Source: Trichobilharzia szidati
Taxonomy: Eukaryota > Platyhelminthes > Trematoda > Strigeidida > Schistosomatidae
Length of the DNA: 64,000 nt
Assembly (NCBI GenBank): GCA_944472155.2
Contig: OX235271.1
Span: 119,417,329-119,481,328 of the forward strand
Reading direction: 5' to 3'
The first letter of the stretch is position 1. Each line of letters opens with the position of its first letter. Below the pieces are notes generated by a model. That model was not told the origin of the DNA. It saw only the letters and a program-made list of their open reading frames with translations, and made no database searches. Shown here piece after piece: positions 23,036 through 36,400 of this stretch. A program made the position numbers and the translations under genes.

Positions 23036-24950
23036 TTTTTTCCATAATCAGAATTTTTTAATTTAATGGAATATTTACTGAACACTTTGTTAATTTCTTA
23101 GTTTGACAGTCTCCTAGTTGTCTTCAGTGTAGTGTAAATTAGTTCCACTAATAGGTTGGATGAAATCGTATAAAGGAGAAAAATTCAACAAACATTACAA
23201 ACCAATTTCAATTTCTATACCTTTGTTTGCGCACTGTAGACCTGTTACGTTCCTGTTCATTTATTTGTGTTTTATATAAATTTGGCAACTTGAACTGACT
23301 CATCTTTGTGCTTTCCATCACTTACTCAGTTCAAAAGTTGATCAATACAAGATGGCACGCCTATCAAGAATGAAGAAACCGGCCGACAGAAGCACAAACA
23401 TATCAAAATAAACTTCAACAATTATCCTTTTTTGATGAACTGATAGTTTACTAACTGGTACCATTTTTACACTAAAACTCAGAATGTTTTAGTCAAAAGT
23501 ATTGACTTGAAGTCTATTATCCTATAACTTTCAACTTCAGATGATCATAGTACTTATTGACTGAGTCCCTAGTGTGTATATTTACTATTAGAAATCTAAC
23601 CAGTGATTTAGGAAGTCAATACTATGAATATTAGTACCACATACAATTTCTTGACAGTAGTCAAAACAAAAAGTTTCGTGTCTCGAAAAACAAAATCAAA
23701 GTCTAGAAGCTTTTTAAGTATATATTCCCATCAAAGTTGGACAGCAGACAAAAATTAGATAACTCCAGACCAATCTCTTGTAAATAAACAGTGGGAAAAC
23801 ATTTATTTGGTTGGTAAATGGTGGTTGTACTTAATGCAGACAGCCAAACGCTTTACACCACTTGAAAAAATTACCAAGTGAATAACCTCAGTATCAGTTT
23901 GAATTTAGCGTAGGTTAAAGAACGTGAACATCATCATTAAGTTAAATAGAATTGTAAAAGTAAACCAGTAACAACATCACTCACCAGTTACTTCTTCTCT
24001 GCCCATGAGATTGTTTACCTTTTAAAATTTACACAAGTGTTCAACAAATCCCAGTTGTCAAAGCAGTATACATATATATTTCCAAAAAACTAATTCCCAC
24101 TGATTTATTTGAGAAATATTTAACATACGTTTGTCAGTCACTTTAGCAATCTAGCTAACTTTCTCATCTAAATACAGATATCCGTGTCTAAAATGTTTTA
24201 AAAGGCTCAAGATAAAGAAAGCATTATTGATGCAAGTTCATACGACACAAAATATTATTGATTTATTAAATTAATTCTCGATTGGTTAAGAATAATTCAT
24301 GGCCACATGTCAGAATGTGTTAGTTGTGCACTATATAAAATATTAAAAGCTTCGCATAAACTTGTTTCAGTTGTAAAAATAGTAAAATTGATTTTACTCA
24401 GGATAACACCAGCAATTAAAAAATGTCACCAGTGAGCTATAGAATAATTTTGGTTTATTTCATGCAATTGTTTCTCTTGATATACTTGAACAAAGCAAGA
24501 AGGTAGCTTAACTTGTTCCTTTTGCTTTATTCAAAATATTGGATGAACTGAGAATTCCCCTACGGTTAAAATAGATGTGCCTACAAACTAATTTTCATCA
24601 GTAGGCTAAAATACCATCAGAAGTGTTATATGTCAGAGTGTTAACAGCATGATTTATCTGGGGTATAAAGATTAACAGATGATAGTGACTCATGATTGAA
24701 AGTTTAGGTAGCAATAACCATGTCCAATGCATTAGGTTAGCAAAGTATTCCAAACAGACAATCTTATTTTCTTCGCCAAGATTTTCTACAAAATATCTTC
24801 CTTTTAATTTAATGTGAAAGGAAATGCTGTTTGAGAAACTGTGATAAACTTGGCTCTCTAGAAGCATATTTCTATCTCTCTTAACTCCACTTTTACTTTA
24901 AATATTACCATAGTAACTATATATTACACATATTTGTTTAGATCAGTATT
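23036..24950. other. non-coding AT-rich stretch
   Basis: No recognised gene or repeat. Confidence 0.4.
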
Positions 24951-25290
24951 TACGAGTTGATCATGGATTGATATCAGTTAGAGAACCATTGAAAACCAGG
25001 GAGTACTGGACAGCTGTTTCATCCTAGTTCAGGAATCATCGGCAATACGCACCCTTTAGGGTTCAAACCCAAGACCTTCCAGTTGCAAGGCAAGCTCGTA
25101 TACCACTCAGCCACTGGAACCCAGTTCAATGGCCCATGAATTCTAACTTCTACCGATTCGTGATTTAGCTCTACCACCAAACAATGTCATCGGTGGGATA
25201 TCCATCCTCACACTTGACTGGATGGAGCTTCATTGGTCACGACTTCTCATTTGAACTCCATGAAACTCCATCCTGCAGCAAATCACTAGC
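24951..25290 (-). mobile_element. hammerhead SINE copy C, long-body subfamily
   Basis: Shares the hammerhead-like stretch and tRNA-like head with copy B, but its 3' end is TACGAGTTGATCATGGATTG and its flank continues with a conserved extra block (CATGAATTCTAACTTCTACC ... CACTTGACTGGATGGAG) also seen at 41814-41906 and 53049-53170. The CTGATGA box is changed to TTGCCGATGA, so the core is decayed. The B box is GGGTTCAAACCC on the given strand. Confidence 0.75.
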
Positions 25291-26040
25291 GATCAGTATG
25301 TTAGAGTTTTAATCAAGTATCTTTGGAGAAATAGACTTCTTCAATTTAAGAGGTTTATCTACAAGCGCAGGTGGTGTTAGATTCCGTCCTTGTTGTGCCA
25401 TTATGTTTTATTTTAAATGTTAATTCACCTAGTAAGACTCATTAAAGTTCTAAAGTACACTGCTTACAATTTTTTGTTGCTGTAGAAGGAAGACTGTCCA
25501 TATTCGACAGTATAAGTTCGGTTGTTTCTTTAATTTTTTTAAAGAATTAAATACTGCAGGTACAACATAAAGTCATATAATTTATGAAGCGTTAAATATG
25601 AAGCCTAGACTGTATCTGTCCAAGAACTCATAAATAAGTGACGAATGAAAGTTCCATAAATATTTTAACGCAAAGTTGTAATTTTGAATTTCCGAATAAA
25701 CATGTAGCAGTAATGGTGAAACTGCTAACTACGTATTCCAGTGATACCAATTGACGTAAAGAATCAGTGGAGCCAATTTATCAATGAAACCGAATTCTTC
25801 ACATCAGACAAGTTTATATTTGATAGAAAACAGTGTGTTATATCAAATAAAAATTTAATACAGGATTATATTCTACCAAACAGTACAAATTCTTACATTA
25901 AGACAAAATTTTCACATGAATAGGTAATCGAAATTACAAAGTCAAATTAGCAATTTGTAAACTAGTTCGCGATTTGTATCACTGATGAATCCAGAATCAA
26001 ACGCACGAATAGGCTATCTAGAGTTTAGATCGCTGCAGTT
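25291..26040. other. non-coding AT-rich stretch
   Basis: No recognised feature. A short open frame at 25741-25923 has no domain signature. Confidence 0.4.
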
Positions 26041-26044
26041 TGGC

Positions 26045-26265
26045 TTGAAAGCTTTACTGGTTGATGTGAGTGATTTCCAACTACTCATGTCAGCCAATCA
26101 GTAGTACAAAGCGTTATGCATTTATGCCTGCTCTCCCGATTTTCATCCATTATAGTTTCATGCAGATCACATATTGTGATCTGAGTAATTTCGGTTTCCA
26201 AAGGAAACTGTGGTGTTTAGATAACTTCGATTTCGCTAGCAAGCCCTACTCATATCACTATTAAG
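26045..26265. repeat. relative of the 57.7-58.1 kb fold-back repeat
   Basis: Shares TACTGGTTGAT-TGAGTG, CAACTACTCAT, CAGTAGTA, and the inverted ATCACATATTGTGATC core with 57945-58085. Likely a short non-autonomous element; no coding capacity. Confidence 0.5.
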
Positions 26266-26647
26266 TCAGTATCCTATAAAGTCATAACTGTTCCAAATTA
26301 AACATTTGTTGTAAATAAATATTAATGACATTTATATTTTTGAATGTTACTTCAAAAAAGAAAAATAATTATTGCCTCTTTGACAAAATATCTCCTGAAA
26401 TCAGAATCATCTTTATTATGCAAACCAAAATTATCAACCAAATGAGTAAGTCTGTAGTAATTTTGAAGTAGGATTAATAATCGACCACAAAATTTTAAAA
26501 AATACAATTAGAGAGACTGAGTATGTTGGTTTATTAGATGACAAAATATGAAGATTAGGAAATGTCTCCATTGACTGGGAAATAATTGGTAAAATCAGTA
26601 CAACGATTACTTTTGTCATGTCTTTATAGAGGGAATAGTACTAATGG

Positions 26648-26880
26648 GGTGCGTTGGAGGCGCAGAGGTAGAATGCTCGCCAGCCACTCAGGTGGTCCGG
26701 GACTTGATTCCCGGACGAAGCACTTCCAAACCTCGCTTAGCTGGTAATAAGCCTGGCAAAGATGGAAGTTTGGGCATGAGACTAGCAATCTCACCCCGTA
26801 AAAATAAAACCACTGCTACCGAAACTTCAGAGCTCAACTTTTAAGCCCTATGTTCCACTGGAAATTCAAAGGAATAGAAA
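26648..26880 (+). mobile_element. tRNA-derived SINE, copy 2 (different head)
   Basis: The body (AGCTGGTAATAAGCCTGGCA, GGGCATGAGAC, CACTGCTACCGAAACTTCAG, CCTATGTTCCACTGG) is that of the SINEs at 1405-1640 and 28111-28330. The 72-bp head is another tRNA-like sequence starting GCGTTGGAGGCGCAGAGG. A 7-bp GGAATAG flanks both sides and may be a remnant target-site duplication. Confidence 0.8.
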
Positions 26881-26884
26881 CAGC

Positions 26885-28095
26885 TACTGACGGGAGTTTG
26901 TAATGTACTAAATTCTGTCATTAAGACATGCTCAAAATTTTTTTCAGGATGAAAAGGCAGGCATAAGTCACATTTAGCGAAGAATTCACTATAAAAAGGC
27001 CCTATGCGCAGATTTCGTTTTGTCATCCTTAGAGATATTTAATACTTAAGCATAATAATGAAAAGTCTTTAGCTGTCTATCTCATGCAGTTTACTCCATA
27101 TATCAGCGATTGGTTGTATATTTCAACCAAAGCGTAGATTTATTTTCAACATGTAAATTATTAAATATGAAAGGTGAGTTGATGAAACTATAGGTCTACT
27201 AAATGTGTTTGCCTAATGCCTATCACCCTTTATAAATGATCATAGTATAATGACCGACAAAACAAAATCGTGTGCCTGAACAAATTAGAGAAGGTTTTTT
27301 CAATGTAGCATGATAAGATAGAGAAATAATAAATGCATAGATTTTGCACGATTTTTTCGCAGTCATGACGTAACATTGTACAGGATTTTGATCATATATA
27401 TATATATATATAAGAGTAAATACATGTGATGAGTTTCACTTGAAACGTTGTCAAACTGTTCTACATATGAGGACACTCATACACTTTACGTTCTAACTTT
27501 TTCAGATCATGAAAACTACGATATAATGAAGTTAATTTATTAAATTATACATAATCAGTTAGTCTAGGGTAATGAAACGTAAAATGTTAACAAATGAATC
27601 AATTAAATACACACATGAAATATTGTTACACGGTTATGTAACTTTTTTGAAACAGATGGATAGACAAATGAATTAATCTGGACAAGAGTTTTCTCAAACA
27701 AATCTCATTATGAGTACATTTAACACCACCATGTATTGACTACAAAATATTCACTTAGTAAACTGATTTTATTCACTTAATTTGTGATTAATTAACTTTC
27801 AAAATCTCTGTGGGACAAAGAGTCAGCATTGACTTTTTTTGACATACATATACACTTTATCAGGTCCTGAATATTGTCAATGTAACAAAAGTGTGGTTTC
27901 GAAAACCAAATGATGCAGATCTCAGTAATCCCTAGTTGCGAAACACAATAATTCGTACATCTTCAGTTATTATGCTTATCATCATATTTTCAATGCAAAT
28001 ATTGTCGTAGCAAATGTATCCCGAGAAATCAGGAACTTTCATCAAAAGTAGACGAGAATATTTTACAGTAACCAAATGTCAAATCTGGACAACTT
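26885..28095. other. non-coding AT-rich stretch with (TA)n
   Basis: Only a (TA)n run at about 27394-27411 is recognised. Confidence 0.5.
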
Positions 28096-28111
28096 GAAAA
28101 CTTTGATTGTG
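28096..28111 (+). repeat. target-site duplication of SINE copy 3, left
   Basis: GAAAACTTTGATTGTG here matches GAAAACTTCGATTGTG at 28331-28346 (15 of 16). This marks insertion by target-primed reverse transcription. Confidence 0.9.
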
Positions 28112-28330
28112 CGTCGGTGGCATAGCGGTTAGGATGCTCGCCAACCGTGCACATGGTCCGGCGTTCGATCCCCGGCCGACACACTCCTTTAGCTCTCTAA
28201 GCCAGAAATAAAGCTGGTAAAGAGGAAAGGTTAGGCATGAGACCATCCTGTAAAATAAACACTGCTACAGAAACTTCAAGCCACTAGCTTGAGGCCCTAT
28301 GTTCCACTGGGAACGTGAAGGAAAAAAAAA
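28111..28330 (+). mobile_element. tRNA-derived SINE, copy 3, with target-site duplication
   Basis: A complete copy. The tRNA-like head begins GCGTCGGTGGCATAGCGG with A box TGGCATAGCGG and a B box near CGTTCGATCCC. The body and a poly-A tail follow at about 28321-28330. It is flanked by a 16-bp duplication with one mismatch, so the ends are certain. The divergence of the duplication suggests an insertion that is not very recent. Confidence 0.9.
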
Positions 28331-28349
28331 GAAAACTTCGATTGTGAAA

Positions 28350-30880
28350 AGAAATGCTTTATAGTTTTGGTAGCAATAGGTGAGATGAATACTGTTGAAT
28401 AAAACACACAACTTAATTTTTGTTTTCATCTTGTAAATGATTTACTGCTTAACTTATTCGTAAGGTATTAGAAAACATTTTCTTCAGAAATTGTTTAGTT
28501 TAGTTAATGTGTCTTATTTACAAATAACAAATTAACTACACATCTTTTATAGACTGAATCTTTCTCATTTGTAGATTAAAGAGTAAACAAAAGTGTCTGA
28601 GAGAAAGAAAACTGAAAACAAACGACTTGATACCTGTTTAGAGAAGAACACTTCACCCATTTTCAATTTATTCTTCACCAAATCCTCCCACATGCTTCAT
28701 GCACACACTGAAACCAACACACACACACACAAATCTACACACTTAAAGTGCATGGTTTAAACATCAAATTTTAAAACGTAATTATAAACAAATATTAAGT
28801 CAAAGTAGTAACATGATGACTAATCAACAGTATGAAATACAAACAACACCACACTTCCTGTTCCAAAGAAGAGCAATCTAATTAACTACTTTAACGTGAA
28901 TTACTATGGTCAGTAGTGTTGATCCTAAAACTTAAAGTTGTTCATAAAAATTCATGTTTTTCTTGTCATCAATACACTATCATGAAATGGTTGTTGCTGA
29001 TAATTTGAGACTTCATAAAAATAGATTTCACAGTCTGTTATAATTTACTATAAAAGTTTATTATTCAATGTGGTAGTAACAAACTGCGAAATTTATCTTC
29101 TTACATATTAAATAAATAAGAGGGGAAATTTATGAATTTTACCTGGAGGGCTGGGAAGAACTCATTAATTTCATTGTGTAGTTTTTATTACTGATCATAA
29201 CCAACTATAGGCAAATACCATAAATAAACCAACATTAGGTAGCCATATCGTTCTGTCATGAAACTCTTCAGTAGTATAATAAAATATATAACCGTGACTA
29301 CAATATTCGACATGATAAACTCAAATCCATCAACTGTATACTAATCTGGGGCTGGTCCTGTATCGCTTTAAAAGTAAGTAGTGATTAAAATTCCCGAATG
29401 AAGGAGAAAAATTACCATGTAAGTTCAGTTTGTTGAAGATGAAGTCAGTCTGTAATCAAATGTAGATAAAGTGTATCTTGCCAAGCCATGAATATGTTTA
29501 ACAGATAAGCAGGCAATTCAGTGATAAAAGTTGTTCTTACGCTCATATCATTAATCAGTGATGCACTGAGATTACCAGGACTGTATTACACTGTCGTAAG
29601 GCACATGAATCCTTGGATTAACCAACCAGATAGTTTTTATTGGACTAACTTATTGCTTCACCTTAGTTCATTTTCACTGCGTATTTATTTGGATGACTAT
29701 AAGGACCACCTATGCGGTTACACAAAACGCCTACTATAAGTTCATATTTTGCAAATGTGGCTAGAAAAGAAAGTTTTCAACCATAATGATGACACTTCAT
29801 ATTTTACACATTTCCTGTGGGAGAGAAGACCCCTTTGTATGAAAACTTTACACTGATGTGATTTCATTTAAGTTCATTCAATTTGTTGCCTGTCATTGTT
29901 TGATCTCTATGAGATTAATGCTGCAAATATCATCTCGTTAATCACCGAAGCGTTATACCAACACGAGATAAAGATGACCAAGTTGGATGCTAAATATTTT
30001 ACATAAGTGACCTTCATGAAGACAAGCAGAAATTTAATTCAGATTGATGAAATCAACATCTAAATATTCATTTCTTAATACACAAAATCGTATTGTAGTA
30101 AAAAACTACAAATTTCTACAGTGACTACATGCTTGTCGAACAGGTTGAGCTTAATAAAAGCCACAAAGGCAAGGACAGCTGACATGTATCACTTAAAAAT
30201 CATTAATCATAATTTGACCAAGTGATTCTATTTGAGAAAAATCATTTCTCAAAGCATAAGTGTTTCTTCTTTATCCTGTTGTTATCTCAGTTGGCTCCAT
30301 AGAATAACTACTAAATTTCTAAAAATACTTCAAAGTAACTGATTCGTCAGGATTATTATTTACTATACGAAATCTTTATCTTCTAGAATTCGGACTAAAG
30401 ATGAACAGAATTTTGGGTGGGAAGAAACATGTAGGATGGTACTTCCGGATGGACACATCGCGGGAGATTATTTCCTTTTGGTGTACCTAAAAGAGAACAA
30501 ATATTAGTTTTGCGTAGTCCTATAGTTCAGTAGATATCTGTTCCATAGCTCAATTTCAAACTTATCATTATCCAACAAAAATATTTGGGATAATATAATC
30601 CACACAATTATTTATTCTATCTCTAGTATAGCTACTTGAGTCATTGTGATACACAATACAGACTACTGCGTCAAGGTAACAAATGTCGGTCAAGACCATG
30701 TGGAATCAGTAATGTAGTGTTAAGTCAGCGATCACTGACTGGTATAATTCAGCTAACTGAGCTTAGGCTATCTATCGATAGACAAGTATCCTACGTCATA
30801 TCTACTAAAATACTTAAATGATACTTATAACGCAGGGAAAAGAGATTAGCAACAGTTTTTTAAGAAATATGAAATTATCT
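28350..30880. other. non-coding AT-rich stretch
   Basis: No recognised gene. A short ACACAC run lies near 28715-28728. An open frame at 29521-29739 has no domain signature. Confidence 0.45.
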
Positions 30881-30884
30881 TTTA

Positions 30885-31241
30885 TATTTCCAAACCATGT
30901 TCACTTCTAACAGTTTGAAAACATTTGGGCATTGAGTATATGATATTCATTATAATACAGGTTTTTCGTATTTCCCGATGAAAGACAAAACTATATTTTT
31001 TTACTGACGTTTCGCTATTCAACGCTGCTAATAGCTTTATCGAAGTATTATTAAACCAGAATTTACAAAATCTCAACTTATATATAACAACTTAAACGTT
31101 GTTCTTCAGCATGGGGTCATTTTTGCGTTGTCAGGTTGGTCAATTGCTATTAGCAGCGTTGAATAGCGAAACGTCAGTAAAACAATATCGTTTTGTTTTT
31201 CCTTCATTGGGAAATACAAAAAACCTTTATCATAATGAATA
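30885..31241. mobile_element. PLE terminal repeat in fold-back arrangement
   Basis: 30944-31032 and 31148-31241 are inverted copies of the same sequence (for example GAATAGCGAAACGTCAGTAA on the plus strand at about 31161-31180 and its complement at 31001-31020). The spacer holds the PLE 3' untranslated sequence with ATGGGGTCATTTTTGCGTTG, also at 18092-18115 on the other strand. There is no coding sequence. It therefore appears to be a terminal-repeat-only PLE derivative. Confidence 0.7.
31003..31047 (-). ncRNA. hammerhead-like motif in PLE terminal repeat
   Basis: On the minus strand: TTCGATAAA, a perfect 6-bp stem GCTATT...AATAGC around AGCAGCGTTG, then GAAACGTC and AGT. Stem II, GAAA and the GTC triplet fit a minimal hammerhead. 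The CTGATGA box reads CGATAAA and is degenerate. The right arm (from 31148) carries the GAAACGTC side in the opposite orientation. Confidence 0.5.
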
Positions 31242-32785
31242 TGAAATTATCATTTATACTTTCTAGGAGAGCTTCAGTTTACATCCAGGTTTGAGTATAT
31301 ACAGACATTAGATAAAAATGGAGTTACCGTCTCTAAGTTACTCACTAAATATTATGCCAGTCGATTAACGAAATACAACTTCTGGACTGAACTCAATTTC
31401 ATTTAGGTTGAAGTTTAGAAATTTTCTTTAATCTGAAATATGGATTCTCTGGCCATTAAAAAAAGTAACAAAATTTCTTCAAAACTCCACTGAAAAATGC
31501 CATATGCATAATCTTCATAGACTTGTCGATCAGAGTTTACAACAAAATAAGCATAAATCTACACACCTTTAAAAAAAAAGTAAATAACATAGTCCAACTA
31601 ACTGTATCATTGACAGAGTAAAAATCTTTCAGCCTCACAATTATGAACAATAAATTTTATTATTTATTTAATTTACAAATGGATCTGTAGACGAAATAAA
31701 GCGATAATATATAACAAATCAAGGGATAAAAATACTGCAAAATAAAAACACAACACTGAAAGTTGTACAAGCAGGTATAAAAAGTCAACTTCTTTCCAGG
31801 TTAAAGGGCAGAAGTAATTTCAAACCCTGTAGGAGTAAAATTGTGCACAACAAGATAAGAAAGGGAAGAAGAAGAATATGAATTGGTAAAATACAAATAT
31901 ATAAAATATTATACATTATGCAAAAAAGGAGATACCAACTGGGGTAAATGAGTTGCTTGTCTAGTTTCACTTCTCTTATACACAGTAAGCAATAATCCAT
32001 TATGAGATTAGAATAAGATGAAAAGCAGGTAATGAGATTATTAGTTATTATTATGATTATTATTATCATTGTTCTTATAAATAACAGTAATGGTAAATGC
32101 TTTGTTTAAGAGACAGCATAAATAAAACGAATAATAATAGGCAATCGTTGAAAAACACAATTAGGCAAGAAATCAAGGTGTGCTGTACACAAAAAAGAAG
32201 ATAAAAACTAATAGTTTACAGAATTATAGAGCTAATTAAATAGATAAGATAAAGCGCTTGCACAAGACAATCAAAAACACATACACACATCATGCATGAT
32301 AATATTTACATAACAAGGCCAGAAAGCAGAACTGTCCATGTAATAAAAGTGTTCAAGGCACAGATAGGAGAGAAATAACAATAAGGGAACTTAAATTGCA
32401 AAATTAAAAAAAAGATCAAGGTGTATATATATAGGGACAGTACAAAGAAGTCGAGTATAAATTAACCATCATTCGATTTGGTCAATATCGTTATAATGAT
32501 AAAATAATATGTCATAAAAGTATTGAAACAAAAGGCCATTATTATGTATCTGTCATTAAATGATGTTATAATCGGGATGAGTTACAATTAACTAACGAGA
32601 TAATTTCCGCTCATAATAATCTTTGTCTACATAATTTGTCATCATGAGAACAAAATTAGTTCGAAGATAGAAAATGTGAAGGAATAACGTACACATATAT
32701 CAGAATGATATAAGAAAAGGCGCAAAAATGTCCAAAAATCAGTGGTGGGAGGAAACCAAAAAAATATTGAATCAAAGTTAGCCAG
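31242..32785 (-). other. probable 3' untranslated and downstream region of the vav-like gene
   Basis: Follows the vav stop at 32786. Minus-strand AATAAA hexamers occur at 31656-31661 and 31663-31668 and are the nearest canonical signals I found, implying a 3' UTR of about 1.1 kb. No transcript evidence; the end is a guess. Confidence 0.3.
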
Positions 32786-32833
32786 TTAAGCAGATGATTC
32801 TCGTGTTACAAAAGACATCGGGAAAAAACCAAT
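32786..32833 (-). CDS. VAV: vav terminal exon
   Basis: 15 codons and TAA, preceded by a good acceptor (CACTTTTTTTCAG). Reads IGFFPMSFVTRESSA and stops at 32786-32788. GFFP completes the SH3 begun at 34064 (Vav GWFPSTYVEE). Phase 0 as required. Confidence 0.9.
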   Translation of the reverse strand: MGFFPMSFVTRESSA

Positions 32834-33370
32834 CTGAAAAAAAGTGAAATGGGCAAATGAGCGATTATATAGCGTCATCAAAATGTCATATATATATATA
32901 TATATACCTACTTTCAGTATGCATACACTTTCCTACTCGTTTCCATCACCTGGAATTGTTAGGCTTTGGTAGTAAACAAATCAATATTGCGACCACAACA
33001 AACTGACAAGCTATGCAGGAATGATAAAAGACTATATTTTTTCTCGATTTGACACTCAGTCATCATTCTATGCATACTGATTAATTCTTTTACTCCTGTA
33101 TGTGTTACACATTACTGCTACGGATGCGGAAAACAACTCGTTATCTACTGGTGAATTGAACTAATGAATCACTCTGACACTGAATGAATTACTTGTGAGT
33201 ATTGCATACGATGTACATAAGGCATCAAACATAAACTTTTCCTACTGGTCTATATCAGCCGTTGAAGGTAAAGAACAATAACCTTCATAATGATTGTTAT
33301 TTCATTACAACTAGCTGTGACCACTTTAAACTGAATAAGTAGAAAACAAACAAGTGGACAATTTAAAGAT

Positions 33371-33415
<45 letters not shown>

Positions 33416-36400
33416 TAAACATAACGATGTGAAAGTTGACAAGTATAAGTAACCCTTATGTGAATCAAGCCTAAGATAAACTGCAAATTTCTAACACACA
33501 TCATTTTACGATAAAATCATACTGCCTATACCCGTCTTCTATTTTTATTACGACTACCTGAAAACGTATAAATTAAGGTGAATTCGGGTTTTAATCTATT
33601 GGATATTAACTTCCTGTTACAAATATTTGGCTGTATGAGGCTTAAAAGTGAGAACTCGAAGAGGTAACGATCATTTGATTATAGGTAGGTGGAGCAGTCT
33701 GTCCTTACAAGGTTAACAAAACACACTGCAAATACTATTGAAATCCTCTTAACCACATTTAATAATTTACATTTGAACAATCTGCGTCATGCATCATAAC
33801 ATAAAGACGAATCAATAAATTTACTAGTGTAAATTAGGATAGAGTTCAGAAGGTGTATAAAGTATTATTTTCCATATCTTTTGTGTAAACTAATGAAAAA
33901 CATTTGCAAACTTACACGACCATTTAACCATCCTTTCCACCAACCTCTATCTTCTGCAGCTCGACTAACAACTGCAACTCGATCACCACCACTCAAACTT
34001 AGGAAACGATTGTTAGATGCATCATGAAAATCAAATTTTGCACGGACATAGAACAACGGTGAGGCTATAAAATTGCGAAAAGAAGACATAATCTCATTAC
34101 ACATGAACTAAAACCGTGTACGAGTTACTAGCTCACTAAAATACAATATAAGGCAGGTTCAAGTAGTCGTTATTATTCATATAATCTCCTGTTTCAAAAT
34201 ATATTGCTTTCATTTTAACTGTATGTAGGCAAAATTTTCTTCAACTTAGCCATGTTAATTCCTAACGAATTGATATCACAAATTCAGATTTAGAAATGTA
34301 GTATTTCAATTTGATAAATTTTAAAGTCAAATTCACATAATACTTCAAGTGCATTTTACTGTTGCAATGCAGTGTTAGTGATTTATTGGTTATTGTATGA
34401 TTCTACTAGAATAAATCCCTAGTCATGACACCGTAGCTATCTGATCACTTGAAAATATTCCCCACAATGAGTCAAAAATTACAGAAGCCATATTTAACTG
34501 AGACAGTTGCGACAAATACAACAACTTCATTATTCACAAAATAGAGTCCTCTAAAAATCAACAGAAATTTAAAACAGGCAACAAAGGTTAATAAAGCAGG
34601 ATTTAATGAATTCATCAAATTTCATTGAATCATGCTTTATTAACCTTTGTTGCTTGTTTGAAATTCGTATCGGGAAATAAATGTTTTCAATTCTTGAAGA
34701 AAGCGTTTCCCGGAAAGCACTATCAATGCACTAAATGATCTAGTGTAATTGAGATGTAGGATTGCTAAACACTCTGCACGACGAGATTTTTTGAAGGAAT
34801 GTATTCAAACTAATATATATCCCCGGACATTTTACAAATCCTTGCGTAAAGATCATTTGAGACCTACACGACCAAATCTTTACCATCTTACTGAATCAGA
34901 TTTATGCTCTGAAACAGATAAAATCAGTAATTTATGCGTATTATCAAGCAAACTGATCAGTGTGCAAAATGAATTGAACTTGGTATGTTATTTAAAATTC
35001 ATTAAACATCTGCATGCCACTTCGAAAAAGATGAAAGAATCAGAATTATAAGAAACTGAAGTCACTTTTTCTGGAACCAACAAATGACATTCTCCCAGTG
35101 GATATATCTAATTATGTTCATAATTTATCTGATGTTTCCCTGTCAAAAGAACAAGCAGAAATTCTGTCATTGGGTTTCAACTTCTGTGTTCCCATCAAAA
35201 ACATAAAGCAAATTGATATTGAATGCCAATTTGAAAATCTTTATGACCAACTTATGGGGCTACATGGTACATCAAGTGACAGTGAAAGCTGGTTGAAATC
35301 AAAGATGGTTGACATCAATTTCGAATCGTGTCGACCAATCAAAAGTCACATATCACCAAAGAACACTGGAGATCTCTACACATGCTCCGAAAAGACAATA
35401 ATCTTGTTATTTTACAAGCTGATAAAGGACAAAGTGTAGTACTAATGAGTAAGACAGATTATATCGACAAAATGAATCAAATCCCCTCTGATGAATCTGA
35501 ATTCAAATTGGATAATCATGCATTGGATCAAACGTAATCGACCGAAAGGAAAATTGTGCAGCATCTACGGCAACTCTTCAAAAAGAAATACATTGATGAA
35601 AATACACACAGGAATATCAAACCGATTGGGTCACAAATCCCAAAATTATACGGACGCGTTAAAATACACAAACCAGGATCGCCGTTAAGACCTATACTGT
35701 AAATGATAAATTCACCGTACCACAAATTAGCACAGTGGCTATGTGAATTGCTGTAGCCCTTGAGAAAACATTTCGGAACGTATATAGTTTCTGATTCATT
35801 TAAGTTTGTCAAGCAAATTAAAGATTTCAATGTATCTGATAAGCATCTGGTCTCTTTCGATGTTACCTCCCTCTTCACAAATGTGCCAGTCATTGAGACT
35901 ATTGACTTTATATGTAGAGAAGCTGAAGACATAGCCATTCCAAAGTCGGAATTGAGGAAATTGTTACTTTTATGCACTAAAAATGTTCAATTCCAGTTCG
36001 ACGGACGTCTACCACGTCAAGTTGATGGTTTCGTAATGGGAAGTCCCTTGGGACCACTTTTGCAGACTTATTCTTGTCAGGCCTAGAAGCCGGTACCTTG
36101 CGGCAACATATACAAGAAACGGATATATACCTAAGATATGTTGATGACATTTTTATTGTCTGTGAAAGCAGATCAAAAGCTGAAAACATGTTGATAAAAT
36201 TCAACTCATGCCACCCGAATCTCAATTTCACAATTGAACACGAAATAAAAGATCTGAAGGATATTTTATCCAAGAATGGATATCCTGAGAAGTTCATCAA
36301 CAAATACTCTCAAGAAATTAGCCCCTGCAAAACTATCCGAACAGTTCCAAAGAAATCTGTTTATATCAGTTTGCCATTCAAAGGAGATGATGTACAAGAA

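Noticed and set aside
31785..32069. Membrane protein gene (hydrophobic frame on the minus strand)
   Set aside because: It lies in the probable vav 3' untranslated region; hydrophobicity follows from A/T-rich simple sequence (a run of Ile codons).
33373..33411. Biologically meaningful cruciform
   Set aside because: A plain (TA)n microsatellite, like eight or so others in the window.
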